64,000 nt of DNA, taken from positions 5,061,001 through 5,125,000 of the forward strand of contig NZ_CP120737.1 of NCBI RefSeq assembly GCF_029581195.1. Direction: 5' to 3'. This document shows positions 16,671-25,034 of this stretch, piece after piece. Numbering within the stretch: the stretch's first letter is position 1; every line of letters begins with the position of its first letter. Made by a program: the position numbers and the translations under genes. The notes under the pieces were generated by a model. The model did not search any database and was not told the DNA's origin. It saw only the letters and a list, made by a program, of their open reading frames with translations. This stretch comes from Solwaraspora sp. WMMD791 (GTDB taxonomy: Bacteria > Actinomycetota > Actinomycetes > Mycobacteriales > Micromonosporaceae).

Positions 16671-17060
16671 GATCGATAGCCACCCTGGCTCCGGTTTCGA
16701 AACGACCCGGGTCAGGCGAAGGCCGGCCGCTTCGAACAGTTCGGCGAATTCCGTCCTGGTTCTCTCCCTACCCCGTGAACGAGGCCAGGATGACCAGGTC
16801 GATGTACCTGCCGGGATGCGCGGCATCGCCTTCGGGTAAGACCGTGTCCAGCGCCACCACGCGGCCGCCCGGATTCATCGCCTGCCGGCAGTCGCCCAGG
16901 ATGCGGACACACCGCTCGTCGTCCCAGTCATGCAGGATGTACCGCAGCGAGTAGAGGTCCCCGCCGGCCAGCACCTTCCCGAAGTCACCGGGGACGGCGG
17001 TCCAGCGTTGATCGTCGCCGGCGCGGCAAGTTCGTGTTGGGCGACCACATGTTCGTGGTC
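16671..17060 (-). pseudogene. Decayed O-methyltransferase fragment
   Basis: Reverse-strand fragments match the C-terminal half of a SAM-dependent O-methyltransferase (PF00891 type) but lie in different frames. One frame has the stretch GAVLFDHEHVVAQ; the next has GGDLYSLRYILHDWDDERC, the family's hallmark, running to YIDLVILASFTG and then a stop. After a one-base shift a third frame carries RERTRTEFAELFEAAGL to SKPEPGWLS, the normal C-terminus. The N-terminal half is missing and IS5 remnant sequence abuts it. This is a dead gene, possibly once a phenazine or polyketide O-methyltransferase. Confidence 0.8.
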
Positions 17061-17138
17061 GAACAGCACCGCGCCAACCGGGGGCGGGTACCCAGCACCT
17101 CTAGAGGTTGTCTCGTAACTCGATGATGGCGTTGCCGG

Positions 17139-17400
17139 TCAACGTGTCGGCGTCATCCCGCCAGGATGACGTTTGTGGAGGTGGGCGACGCCGGAAGCGG
17201 TGTCGGTCAATGTGCGGGCGGCGCGGCGGTAGTCGCGCAGGATCTTGAAGGTCTTCATGTGGGCCAGGGCGTGTTCGACCTGGGCCCGGACAGTGCGGTG
17301 ATGCTTGTTCAGGGTGGTCTTCCAGTCGGGCGGTTCCCTGCCGTCGGTGGGTTTGCGGTACGGGATGATCACCTCGGGGTGCCAGAGGTGGGCATCAGCG
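17139..17400 (-). pseudogene. IS5-family transposase C-terminal remnant
   Basis: The reverse frame reads WHPEVIIPYRKPTDGREPP, then HHRTVRAQVEHALAHMKTF and KILRDYRRAARTLTDTA, ending GGMTPTR. This is the C-terminal DDE_Tnp_4 region of IS5/IS112-type transposases, including the last catalytic acidic region VEHALAHMK. The upstream two thirds of the transposase are absent. The open frame continues for another 240 codons but those residues do not look like a transposase. Confidence 0.75.
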
Positions 17401-17402
17401 CC

Positions 17403-17573
17403 GTCCAGTCCGAGATCCGTCTCGGTCGTTTCGCCGAGGCGATCCGGCTGGCTGCCGAGGTGTTCATCCCAGACCACTACCCGCCGGACCGCCAGGCGCG
17501 GTACTTCTCCGCTGGCTTTCTCCACGCCCGGCGCAACGAGGACGCCGCCGCAGCCTTCGCACTGGGCGACTGA
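17403..17573 (+). pseudogene. C-terminal stump of an XRE-type regulator (TPR-like end)
   Basis: The forward frame reads VQSEIRLGRFAEAIRLAAEV, then PDHYPPDRQARYF, and ends in DAAAAFALGD with a stop. This resembles the extreme C-terminus of actinomycete helix-turn-helix regulators with TPR-like tails. No helix-turn-helix or start is present; the sequence directly abuts the IS5 remnant, so it is a truncated leftover. The assignment rests on a short match by eye. Confidence 0.45.
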
Positions 17574-17593
17574 TGCTGCTCGGCACCGGTATG

Positions 17594-17861
17594 GTCTGCC
17601 GTCCGCACCGACGTCGCTGCGGGGCTGGCTGACCGGGGGGACCGGCAGCGTTTCGACGAGGCTCGGCACGGCACGGGGGCGGATGTCTGGCTCCCGTCCG
17701 TTCCCGGTTGGGGTTGTCAACTCAGCACAGGGCCAGCGACCGCCGCCAGCAGGAGTGTCGGCGACGCGGCGGCGGTGCCGAGCGCAAACGACGATCTGAT
17801 CCGGTTTCTTGCCAGGAGTCTCCGTAGCAGGATCAGACCAGTCAGTAGGGTGCCGAGAAGT
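17594..17861. repeat. Direct repeat, copy 1 (about 270 bp), with truncated membrane-protein gene
   Basis: This block repeats nearly exactly at 20469-20740 in the same orientation, with a few substitutions and small indels (268 versus 272 bases). On the reverse strand it carries the last ~48 codons of the membrane-protein gene found intact in copy 2. The stop codon is at 17717-17719, but the upstream part of the gene is lost where the similarity ends at 17861. Copy 1 is therefore a truncated pseudogene copy, and the two copies bracket the aldehyde dehydrogenase gene. The sequence from 17862 to 18134 has no recognisable gene. Confidence 0.9.
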
Positions 17862-18134
17862 TGCGGGTGCCGAGAACCCATCCATCCTGGTCACAGCAGT
17901 CTTGATCATCGAGGTGGAAGCTCCGGTGAGACGTGGAACGTCTCGGCTGGACCGTGATGGCCCGTCTACCTTGGGCACTGCGCGACCATGGGAGGTGCTG
18001 TTTCGACTGGCCCACCTCGGCGTGACCAGCACCCTCGCACTACTCCGGCTACGGGAATATGGCGACTTCCGTGTTTGACCTGGGTGTGGTCCGTTGGGCA
18101 GGACGACGTCGATCCCATCCAGAAGGACCACGTC

Positions 18135-18423
18135 ATGGCAGACAAGAAGAACCAGGTCCAGCTTTCGGAGCCGACGACAGCGGAGCGGGAGTTCGCCCAG
18201 CGGCTGGTCGGGCGGGCCAAGGCCGACGGAGTCTCGTTGGTCAAACCGGGCGGGCTCCTCACGCCGACGCGGGAATTTCTCGACCGAGCAGGCCGCGATG
18301 AAGGTCCTCTACCTCGTCGTCCAGCAGAAACGCAAGGGCGGTGGGAGCATCACCGGACGGGTCTACGGTTGGGCAAGGAGCCTGACGCGTCCCAACATTC
18401 CTGACGCAAAGGTTGTCGCATAG
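18135..18423 (+). pseudogene. IS256-family transposase, internally deleted
   Basis: The frame from the ATG at 18135 reads MADKKNQVQLSEPTTAERE, then FAQRLVGRAKADGVSLVKPGG, the N-terminus of an IS256 (mutator-type) transposase. After about 48 codons similarity jumps, with a frame change, to FSTEQAAMKVLYLVVQQKRK and then GSITGRVYGWARSL, which is the family's C-terminus. The ~300 central residues including the DDE core are missing. It is a non-functional deletion derivative. The C-terminal frame stays open to a TAG at 18421. Confidence 0.75.
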
Positions 18424-18713
18424 CTGGGCAGCCGCCGGTCACGGTGGTGATGAGGCCGTGGGGGCGGGCAGGGTGCCTGGGCGATGTTGGTTTCGCCGTC
18501 GCAGCCGCCGTCTAGCGGTGGTGGCTGCCGTTGTGAGGGTTCCGTTCGAAAGAGCAGGCCGACCTCCGCCTTCACCAGTATGCTGCTGGAAATGGTGCAA
18601 CTCGGTCACTCTGGACATCAGGTCGGACTTCGGTGTTGCGGCTGTGCTGGTGGTCGAGTCGCGCCGTGGCAGCGACAGGTCGTGTCGCGCGACTGGAGGG
18701 AGACCGCGTCGCC
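18424..18713. other. Intergenic stretch before the aldehyde dehydrogenase
   Basis: I see no convincing gene in these 290 bases. The left part continues the mobile-element debris. The right part must hold the aldehyde dehydrogenase ribosome site (GGAGGGAGA at about 18695) and probably its promoter, but no clear -35/-10 pair stands out. Confidence 0.4.
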
Positions 18714-20207
18714 ATGCCGGACGCTATCCGTACCGTCGATCTGTTGATCGGTGGGACGTGGACACCTGCTCAAGCAGGGCGAAGAACCACAAAGGTACAC
18801 AATGTAGATGATGAGCCGCTGTGGGAGGTTGCAGCCGCCGGCCGTGCCGACGCGACGGCTGCCGTTGATGCGGCGGCCGCCGCCAAGGCCACCTGGGGAA
18901 CCTGGTCGCCGGGGCAGCGGCGCGAGGTACTACAGCGCGCTGCGGGTCTGCTCACCGAACGCGGCGAGGAGATCGTCGGGACCATGTGCCAGGAGACCGG
19001 CGCGGTGCTCAGCTGGTGCCGATTCAACCTGAAGCTCGCCACGGACATGCTCATCGGGGCGGCCGCGGCGACGTACGACATCGTCGGCGACGTCATCCCC
19101 TCCGACGTGCCCGGCATGACCGCGCTCGGCGTCCGCCAGCCGGTAGGGGTTGTCGTCGGCCTTGCCCCGTGGAACGCGCCGCTCATCCTGGGTGTGCGAG
19201 CCGTCGCGCTTCCGCTCGCATACGGCAACACGGTGGTGCTCAAAGCGAGCGAGGAGGCCCCGGCGACCCACGTGGCGATCGCCGCCGCCCTGCACGACGC
19301 TGGTATGCCGCCCGGCGCGATCAACGTGATCACGAACGCCCCGGCCGACGCGGCGGAGGTTGTCGACGAGTTGATCTGCCACCCGCAGACCCGCTGCATC
19401 AACTTCACCGGTTCGACCTCAGTCGGGCGGATCATCGGTGAGAAGGCCGGCCGGCACCTGAAGCGCACCGTCCTCGAACTCGGCGGCAAGGCACCGATGC
19501 TGGTGCTGGCCGACGCGGACATCCCCGCAGCGGTCCGCGCCGCCATCGCCGGCTCCTTCATGAACCAGGGTCAGATCTGCATGTCGACCGAGCGAATCGT
19601 GGTGGACCGCACGGTCGCCGACGACTTCCTCGACGAGTTGGTGGTCAACGCAGGCAGGCTGGCCAAGGGCGATCCGCTTCAACCGTCGACCGAACTCGGC
19701 CCACTGGTGAACCAGCATTCCGTCGACCACGTCGCGTCGCTCGTCACCGACGCCCAGGACAATGGCGCCGAGGTGCTCATCGGAGGCAAGGCCGACGGAT
19801 TGTTCTATCCACCGACCGTACTGCGTGGAGTGACCCCGAAGATGCGGATCTACCATGAGGAGTCGTTCGGGCCAGTCGCCGCGGTGATCGAGGTGGATGG
19901 CGTCGACGAGGCCGTCCGAGTCGCCAACGACACCGAGCTCGGCCTGGCCAGCGCGGTGTTCAGCCGCGACGTCGCCAACGCCTTGCAGGTGGCCCGTCGG
20001 ATCGAAGCCGGGATCTGCCACATCAACGGCACCTCCGTTCACGACGAGCCGCAGATGCCATTCGGCGGCGTCAAGGCAAGCGGCTGGGGTCGGTTCGGCT
20101 CCCAGGCTGCGCTTGCCGAATTCACCGACCTACGATGGATCACCATCTCGCCCTTGGACCGGCAGTACCCGATTGGGCCACGCGTCCCGTCCCTGTCCGG
20201 GATCTGA
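18714..20207 (+). CDS. NAD(P)-dependent aldehyde dehydrogenase (salicylaldehyde/vanillin-type)
   Basis: The 497-residue protein is an intact ALDH. Visible parts are VVVGLAPWNAPLILGVRAVA (cofactor domain), FTGSTSVGRIIGEKAG, the catalytic Glu in VLELGGKAPMLVL, and the catalytic Cys in NQGQICMSTERIVVD. MSTERI after the Cys is typical of benzaldehyde, salicylaldehyde and vanillin dehydrogenases, so an aromatic aldehyde is the likely substrate. It may oxidise aldehydes leaking from the phenazine LuxE/LuxC step or degrade aromatic compounds; both are inference. I chose the ATG at 18714 behind GGAGGGAGA. The gene sits alone between two copies of a direct repeat amid IS remnants, which suggests transfer or rearrangement. 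Confidence 0.92.
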   Translation: MPDAIRTVDLLIGGTWTPAQAGRRTTKVHNVDDEPLWEVAAAGRADATAAVDAAAAAKATWGTWSPGQRREVLQRAAGLLTERGEEIVGTMCQETGAVLSWCRFNLKLATDMLIGAAAATYDIVGDVIPSDVPGMTALGVRQPVGVVVGLAPWNAPLILGVRAVALPLAYGNTVVLKASEEAPATHVAIAAALHDAGMPPGAINVITNAPADAAEVVDELICHPQTRCINFTGSTSVGRIIGEKAGRHLKRTVLELGGKAPMLVLADADIPAAVRAAIAGSFMNQGQICMSTERIVVDRTVADDFLDELVVNAGRLAKGDPLQPSTELGPLVNQHSVDHVASLVTDAQDNGAEVLIGGKADGLFYPPTVLRGVTPKMRIYHEESFGPVAAVIEVDGVDEAVRVANDTELGLASAVFSRDVANALQVARRIEAGICHINGTSVHDEPQMPFGGVKASGWGRFGSQAALAEFTDLRWITISPLDRQYPIGPRVPSLSGI

Positions 20208-20468
20208 GAAGCGGCCTCATTCGCAGCGGATTACGCGGACCCGAAGGGAGGGCTGGTTACCGTCATGTCGAGGTCCACGCGAGGGAAGGATGAAAACGCC
20301 ACATGGGCGACCAGCTGACTGACGCACTCCAGATGCTGGAGCGTGGGGAGAGCCGTACCTTTAGTACTCCAGCCGCACTTTCAGGTTCGAAGTCTGCGCT
20401 GGTAGTGGCTAGTTCGGGCGCGTCGAGCCACGTCGGCGCGCCCGTGGTTACCTACTCGGACTGCTGTC
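20208..20468. other. Intergenic stretch after aldehyde dehydrogenase
   Basis: No supported gene is present. A short frame beginning ATG at 20303 (MGDQLTDALQMLERGES) could be the first codons of a lost gene, but it runs straight into the antisense of repeat copy 2 and has no family resemblance. With the repeat that follows, this marks a rearrangement boundary. Confidence 0.35.
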
Positions 20469-20740
20469 GTCTGCCGTCCGCACCGACGTCGCTGCGGGGC
20501 TGGCTGACCGGGGGGACCGGCAGCGTTTCGACGAGGCTCGGCACGGCACGGGGGCGGATGTCTGGCTCCCGTCCGTTCCCGGTTGGGGGTTCTCAACTCA
20601 GGACAGGGCCAGCGACCGCCGCCGCCAGCAGGAGTATCGGCGACGCGGCGGCGGTGCCGAGCGCAAACGACGATCTGATCCGGTTTCTTGCCAGGAGCCT
20701 CCGTAGCAGGATCAGACCAGTCAGTAGGGTGCCGAGAAGT
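20469..20740. repeat. Direct repeat, copy 2 (about 270 bp)
   Basis: Second copy of the block at 17594-17861, same orientation, 2.9 kb away. It covers the 3' part and downstream flank of the intact reverse-strand membrane-protein gene (20593-20946), so this is the parental copy and copy 1 is the duplicate. The two differ by a handful of substitutions, which suggests a fairly recent duplication. Confidence 0.9.
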
Positions 20741-20946
20741 GCCGGTGCGCCGACGTAGACCCCGAAGATGGCCATGTCCTCGCACGGCGAGTTGCCATGT
20801 GCCACCCTCAGCCCGGATTGCTGGTCGAGGATGACGAAGTAGGCAAGGACCACCGAACCATGCCAGCCGATCATGACCAGGTACGGGGAGAAGCGGTTCG
20901 CGGCCGATCTGGTCCCGGGTGGTGTTACCGGGCGTGGGGCGTTCAT
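20593..20946 (-). CDS. Small membrane protein of unknown function
   Basis: The 117-residue product has three hydrophobic segments: LVMIGWHGSVVLAYFVIL, FGVYVGAPALLGTLLTGLIL and the C-terminal SPILLLAAAVAGPVLS. They are separated by a short basic loop (LLRRLLARNRIRSS). I do not recognise a family. The ATG at 20946 overlaps the stop of the upstream gene (ATGA), so it is the last gene of a three-gene operon with two larger membrane-anchored proteins. Its 3' half is duplicated at 17594-17861. Confidence 0.7.
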   Translation of the reverse strand: MNAPRPVTPPGTRSAANRFSPYLVMIGWHGSVVLAYFVILDQQSGLRVAHGNSPCEDMAIFGVYVGAPALLGTLLTGLILLRRLLARNRIRSSFALGTAAASPILLLAAAVAGPVLS

Positions 20947-21836
20947 TCTGGCCCGCATGAGGGGGCGGGGCGGGTTGCCGGGTCCCGGACGATTTCCGGG
21001 CAGCGAACGAGCCGGGGTGTGGGCAGCAGGGTCCAGTAGTGCTGAGCGGGTATGTACCCCATGCCGGCCAGGTCCTCACTCCATCGGAACGGCGCGTCGC
21101 CGGCGCCTGTCGTGAACTCGTGCCGTGCACCGTCAATCAGCACCACCCCACGCAGCACGTAGTCGTACTGCCATGGGCCGTAGATCGGTTCGACGGGCAC
21201 CGTGAGCGTCGCCTCCCCGCCGGCGTTGAGATCAAAGACATATGTCATGTAGAACGAACTGTCAGGCGGTACATGGTCTGCGGCGACGGTGGTCACCGGC
21301 GCGAGGTCGTATGACTCGTCATGCTGGACTGGGCGGGAACCAGGCTCGGTGCGGCAGTGCAGCCGGACCAACTGCTCCTCGACCGTCGGACGCCGGGTCC
21401 GAGCCGTGACCGGCAGTTGCTGCGCCCAGAGTTGGTCGAGCACCACCCGGGCGGTGCGCCCGGTCCGGATGGACAGGGTGTGTAGGACCGTGCCGGTTCG
21501 GGCAGCGCCCGCGGAGTAGGCCCAGTCGGCGAAGGTCCGGCAGTCCCGGACCGTGGCTGGCGGGGTCTGCGATGCCAACTGGCGGGGAGCGATAAGCGGC
21601 GCACCGACGGCAGGGTCGGTGACAGTCATCGACGCCGTGACGACGACGTCGCCCGATGCCTGTTCCGTGCCGGACGTCGGATCCGCGCCGTTGGATCTGG
21701 CCGCTGGACCCGGTTCCTGCGGTCCGACTGCCCGATGAGCCGGTTGGGGGTCGGCCAGCATCCGGCCGATGCCCAGGCCGGCGACGACCGCGCAGGCCAG
21801 GACCAGACTGCGGATCAGCCAGCGCCGCCTACCCAT
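20943..21836 (-). CDS. Membrane-anchored exported protein, unknown
   Basis: The 297-residue product starts with a basic stretch and a hydrophobic helix (GRRRWLIRS, then LVLACAVVAGLGIG), followed by a Pro/Ala-rich linker. A large extracytoplasmic region with two Cys (VRDCRTFADWAY and RLHCRTEPGSR) follows, with FYMTYVFDLNAGGEATLTVPV further on and a C-terminal Cys pair. No enzyme motif is visible; it reads like a binding or structural domain. I chose the ATG at 21836, behind GGGGG and overlapping the preceding stop by eight bases; an ATG at 21881 is also possible. Middle gene of a three-gene operon. Confidence 0.65.
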   Translation of the reverse strand: MGRRRWLIRSLVLACAVVAGLGIGRMLADPQPAHRAVGPQEPGPAARSNGADPTSGTEQASGDVVVTASMTVTDPAVGAPLIAPRQLASQTPPATVRDCRTFADWAYSAGAARTGTVLHTLSIRTGRTARVVLDQLWAQQLPVTARTRRPTVEEQLVRLHCRTEPGSRPVQHDESYDLAPVTTVAADHVPPDSSFYMTYVFDLNAGGEATLTVPVEPIYGPWQYDYVLRGVVLIDGARHEFTTGAGDAPFRWSEDLAGMGYIPAQHYWTLLPTPRLVRCPEIVRDPATRPAPSCGPE

Positions 21837-22839
21837 GGAGGCCCCCACGCCCGCGCGAGCGCCAGTGTCCGGGCCATTCAACCGAGTAGAAGTAGCGAGA
21901 CTCGTACCGTTCGGCGAAGGCGCTGGTCCGGAAGGGTCCGCTACCGGAGTCGACGGAAAGTGTCTGTTCCTTCTGGTCGACGAGTAGCGTCAACTCGATG
22001 GTCCACTCGTGGAGTTGACGGCCGCTGCGGGCGGTGATGTCCAGCGGCACGAGCTCCTGCGGGTCAATGGTCAGCGCGTTCCGGTCGAGATAGGGCACGC
22101 CGAGTCGACCGTCGTCGGTCGGGATTCGCGCAGGCGGGTTCGGAGCGTCCAGGTCGAAGCCGATCTCGATCGGCGGTCCGCCGCCTTCGGCGCCCCGGAA
22201 GACCAGCGCGCCGGCTAGTGGCGGGCCTGAGCGGTGCACACGGGCGCGGATGTCGACCACCTGAACCGGCCGTATGTGCTGTCCGCGCAGGGCGACCCGG
22301 ATCCTGTTGAAGCCGACGCCTGCGAGCTCCGGAATGCCCAGGGCGCAGATGTAGACTCCGCCGGCCGCCGCAGCCCAGTCGCCTGGTCCGTCGGCGTCGC
22401 GGCTGTCCAACAGCAGCCTCTCGCGTTCGGGCGACAACGGCTCCGCGAAGGCCCATCCGAGCGAGTCGTCTGCCCTGGGGCGATAGGCGGCCGTACCTAC
22501 GACCGGCGCTCTACCTGCGGCCTCCCGTTCCTGAGCGTCCCGTACCGCCTCCTGCGAGCGGACCTCCTGGCCCGGCGCGAACAACCAACCGGCGGCCACA
22601 CTGGCCGCCGCTCCGGCCAGCGCGCCGCCACCCAGCACCAGGATCTCCCGACGGTTACGGCGGATCCACGACCCGCTATCGGATGACGTCGGCTCGGAAG
22701 GCTTCCGATGCTCGGGCAAGTCGAATGTGGTCGGGACCGGCGGCCGTACCGGAGTAGCCGGCGTCGCGGTCTTCGCCGCTGTCGGCTGACGCGGGGCACG
22801 GCCAGCTCGTTTCGGGGACCGTCGGCTTCTCCTGGTCAC
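21829..22839 (-). CDS. Membrane-anchored exported protein, unknown (first gene of operon)
   Basis: The product begins with a basic, Pro-rich cytoplasmic region (TRRSRRSPKRAGRAP). A single membrane helix follows (REILVLGGGALAGAAASVAA near residue 65-85), then an extracytoplasmic domain with VYICALGIPELAGVGFNRIRV, LVFRGAEGGGPPIEIGFDLD and FAERYESRYFYSVEWPGHW. It shares architecture with the next gene, which may be a distant relative. The function is unknown. I prefer the GTG at 22839, where GC-rich coding character begins; the ATG at 22917 is an alternative that would add 26 residues. Confidence 0.6.
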   Translation of the reverse strand: MTRRSRRSPKRAGRAPRQPTAAKTATPATPVRPPVPTTFDLPEHRKPSEPTSSDSGSWIRRNRREILVLGGGALAGAAASVAAGWLFAPGQEVRSQEAVRDAQEREAAGRAPVVGTAAYRPRADDSLGWAFAEPLSPERERLLLDSRDADGPGDWAAAAGGVYICALGIPELAGVGFNRIRVALRGQHIRPVQVVDIRARVHRSGPPLAGALVFRGAEGGGPPIEIGFDLDAPNPPARIPTDDGRLGVPYLDRNALTIDPQELVPLDITARSGRQLHEWTIELTLLVDQKEQTLSVDSGSGPFRTSAFAERYESRYFYSVEWPGHWRSRGRGGLHG

Positions 22840-22955
22840 GACACCACCATCTTCAGTAGAGTGTCCGACTTCGGAAGGCAGAGTACCCGGCCGAATCAAA
22901 GTCGGGCACCCGCGCATCCGCGGCGAGTCCCCGCGCGTCGACCTTGTCGTTTAGT

Positions 22956-22975
22956 CATGATCGATTGCGATCATG
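22956..22975. promoter_or_regulatory. Perfect palindrome upstream of the membrane-protein operon
   Basis: CATGATCG and CGATCATG arms (8 bases each) are separated by ATTG. It lies 117 bases upstream of the preferred operon start and just outside the longer alternative. Such a dyad is typical of a dimeric repressor site. A second imperfect stem (TGGGTACCCCG with CGGGGTAGTACCCA) follows at about 22987-23023. No regulator gene is adjacent. The rest of 22918-23208 holds nothing recognisable. Confidence 0.4.
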
Positions 22976-23208
22976 GGCAATGGGTACCCCGCCCCACCTC
23001 ATGCCGGGGTAGTACCCAATCGTGAATCGGGCGACACCCTACGCACCTGCACAATCCATGACGGTATGAAGACGACTGTGGCCAGACGTCTAGAGTGACG
23101 TGGTCTGGGGTGGTGCCCGGCGGTGCCAGGTGTGGGGATATCACAGGACGGAGTTCCTGGCGGGCTGTGGCCGCGAACAGGCGCCGCCGTGTCGTCGCTT
23201 CCTGAAAA

Positions 23209-24870
23209 GGGTCTGTAAGAACAACGGCCCTGTCTCACATCCGGTGGTGACGGAGGGTCGTCCGGCTCGTTGACACCCGCGTGATCGACGCCAACACGCT
23301 TGCGCAGACGGTGTTTTCGGGTCTTTCCCCGCTGGTCATCGAGGATGTGGTCGACGAGGGCGAGCGGATCGTGGTGCGGGCACGGACTCCACACGGCACC
23401 GCTGTCTGTCCGATGTGCGGCGTTCAGTCGGGCCGGGTGCACGGATACCACCTACGGACCGTCACCGACGTGCCGGTCGACGGACGGCAGGTCGTCCTCC
23501 GGGTCCGGGTGCGACGCCTGGTATGCCCCACCCACGGCTGCCAGCAGACCTTCCGCGAGCAGACCCCCGGAATCCTGGAGCGCTACCAACGACGCACACA
23601 CCGGCTGTCCCAGCAGGTCAAGGCCGTCGTCACCGAACTGGCGGGCCGAGCAGGGGCACGGCTACTCGCGGCCCTCACCATGGGGCTGTCCCGCCACACG
23701 GCCCTGCGGGCCCTGCTGCGCATCCCGCTACCCACCGCACGCACGCCCCGGGTGATCGGCGTCGACGACTTCGCTCTACGGCGGCGGCACCGCTACGCCA
23801 CCGTCATCATCGACGCCGAAACCCACGACCGCATCGACGTACTACCCGACCGCGCCGCCGACACCCTGGAAGCCTGGCTGCGCGAGCATCCCGGGATCGA
23901 GGTCGTCTGCCGTGACGGCTCCGCCACCTACGCCCAGGCCATCCGCCGCGCCCTGCCCGACGCGGTGCAGGTCGCGGACAGGTGGCACCTGTGGCACAAC
24001 CTGTGCGAAGCCGCCCTCAGCGAAGTGAAGGCGCACAGCACCTGCTGGGCCGCCGTGCTGGACGCACCGGTGTATGACGGACCCCGCGCGCAGACGACCC
24101 TGCACCGCTGGCACCAGGTCCACCATCTGCTCGACCAGGGCGTGGGCCTGCTGGAATGCGCCCGCCGCCTCCAACTGGCGCTCAACACCGTCAAACGCTA
24201 CGCCCGAGCCGACCGACCCGAACGGATCCTCCGCGTCCCCAAGTACCGGCCCAGCCTCGTCGACCCCTACCGCGAGCACCTGCGCACCCGCCGGGCCGAG
24301 GACCCCGCCGTCCCCGTCGCGCACCTCTACGACCAGATCAAGGCCCTCGGCTTCACCGGCTGCCTCAACCTGCTGCACAAGTACATCAACCAGGGCCGCG
24401 CCGACGCCGACCGCAGTCACATCTCCCCACGCCGGCTCGCCCGGATGATCCTCACCCGACCCGCCACCCTCACACCCGACCACCGCGACCTCCTGGCACG
24501 GCTGACCGCGGCCTGCCCCGAGATGACCGAACTCGCCGCCGCCGTCGGGCGCTTCGCCGTACTCCTGACCCCTCACGCAGGAAACACCGACCGGCTCTCC
24601 CGCTGGATCGACCAGGTCCGCACCGTCGACCTGCCGCACCTGCACGCCTTCACCCGGGGCCTGGACCGCGACCGCGACGCCGTGAACGCCGCGCTCACGC
24701 TGCCCTACAGCAACAGCCCCACCGAAGGCGTCAACACCAAGACCAAACGCATCGCACGCCAAATGCACGGACGAGCAGGCTTCACCCTCCTCCGCCACCG
24801 CATCCTCCTCGGATAACGGCACGCTCCGTCACCACCGGATGTGAGCCAGGGCCGAAAACTTGACAGACCC
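23209..24870 (+). mobile_element. ISL3-family insertion sequence
   Basis: A 1662-base element bounded by imperfect inverted repeats. The left end begins GGGTCTGT and the right end, read inward, also begins GGGTCTGT. Further in, both share CTCACATCCGGTGGTGACGG. It carries a single complete transposase gene. The 8-base flanks (CCTGAAAA left, GAGAGTGG right) do not match, so no target duplication is evident, although the family normally makes one. Confidence 0.88.
23281..24816 (+). CDS. ISL3-family transposase
   Basis: The 511-residue transposase has an N-terminal zinc-ribbon region (CPMCGVQSGRVHGYH and CPTHGCQQTF) that binds the element ends. A helix-turn-helix segment follows, and then the DDE domain with GVDDFALRRRHRYATVIID (first Asp), VCRDGSATYAQAI (second Asp) and SNSPTEGVNTKTKRIARQM (Glu). 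The frame is intact and full length for the family, so the element may still be active. It lies 72 bases inside the left inverted repeat. Confidence 0.95.
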   Translation: MIDANTLAQTVFSGLSPLVIEDVVDEGERIVVRARTPHGTAVCPMCGVQSGRVHGYHLRTVTDVPVDGRQVVLRVRVRRLVCPTHGCQQTFREQTPGILERYQRRTHRLSQQVKAVVTELAGRAGARLLAALTMGLSRHTALRALLRIPLPTARTPRVIGVDDFALRRRHRYATVIIDAETHDRIDVLPDRAADTLEAWLREHPGIEVVCRDGSATYAQAIRRALPDAVQVADRWHLWHNLCEAALSEVKAHSTCWAAVLDAPVYDGPRAQTTLHRWHQVHHLLDQGVGLLECARRLQLALNTVKRYARADRPERILRVPKYRPSLVDPYREHLRTRRAEDPAVPVAHLYDQIKALGFTGCLNLLHKYINQGRADADRSHISPRRLARMILTRPATLTPDHRDLLARLTAACPEMTELAAAVGRFAVLLTPHAGNTDRLSRWIDQVRTVDLPHLHAFTRGLDRDRDAVNAALTLPYSNSPTEGVNTKTKRIARQMHGRAGFTLLRHRILLG

Positions 24871-25034
24871 GAGAGTGGAGCCACCGTAACTGGCCTCAAG
24901 ATGATTGGGGCGAGCATCCACCACTCGAGGAGTCCGCCGTTCCAGTATTCGGACTAGCTAGCCAGCGGGAAGCTTCGCTGTCTAAACGTCCTCGTGCGGG
25001 GGTGGTACGGCACCGGACGGAGCAGGACGTGAGA

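Noticed and set aside
17420-18131. A 330-codon reverse frame giving a longer IS5 transposase
   Set aside because: Only the last ~90 codons look like a transposase; the rest crosses the direct repeat and unrelated debris.
20381-21136. A 251-codon reverse frame over the membrane-protein operon
   Set aside because: Composition is shadow-like; the overlapping 117- and 297-residue frames have membrane helices and coupled starts.
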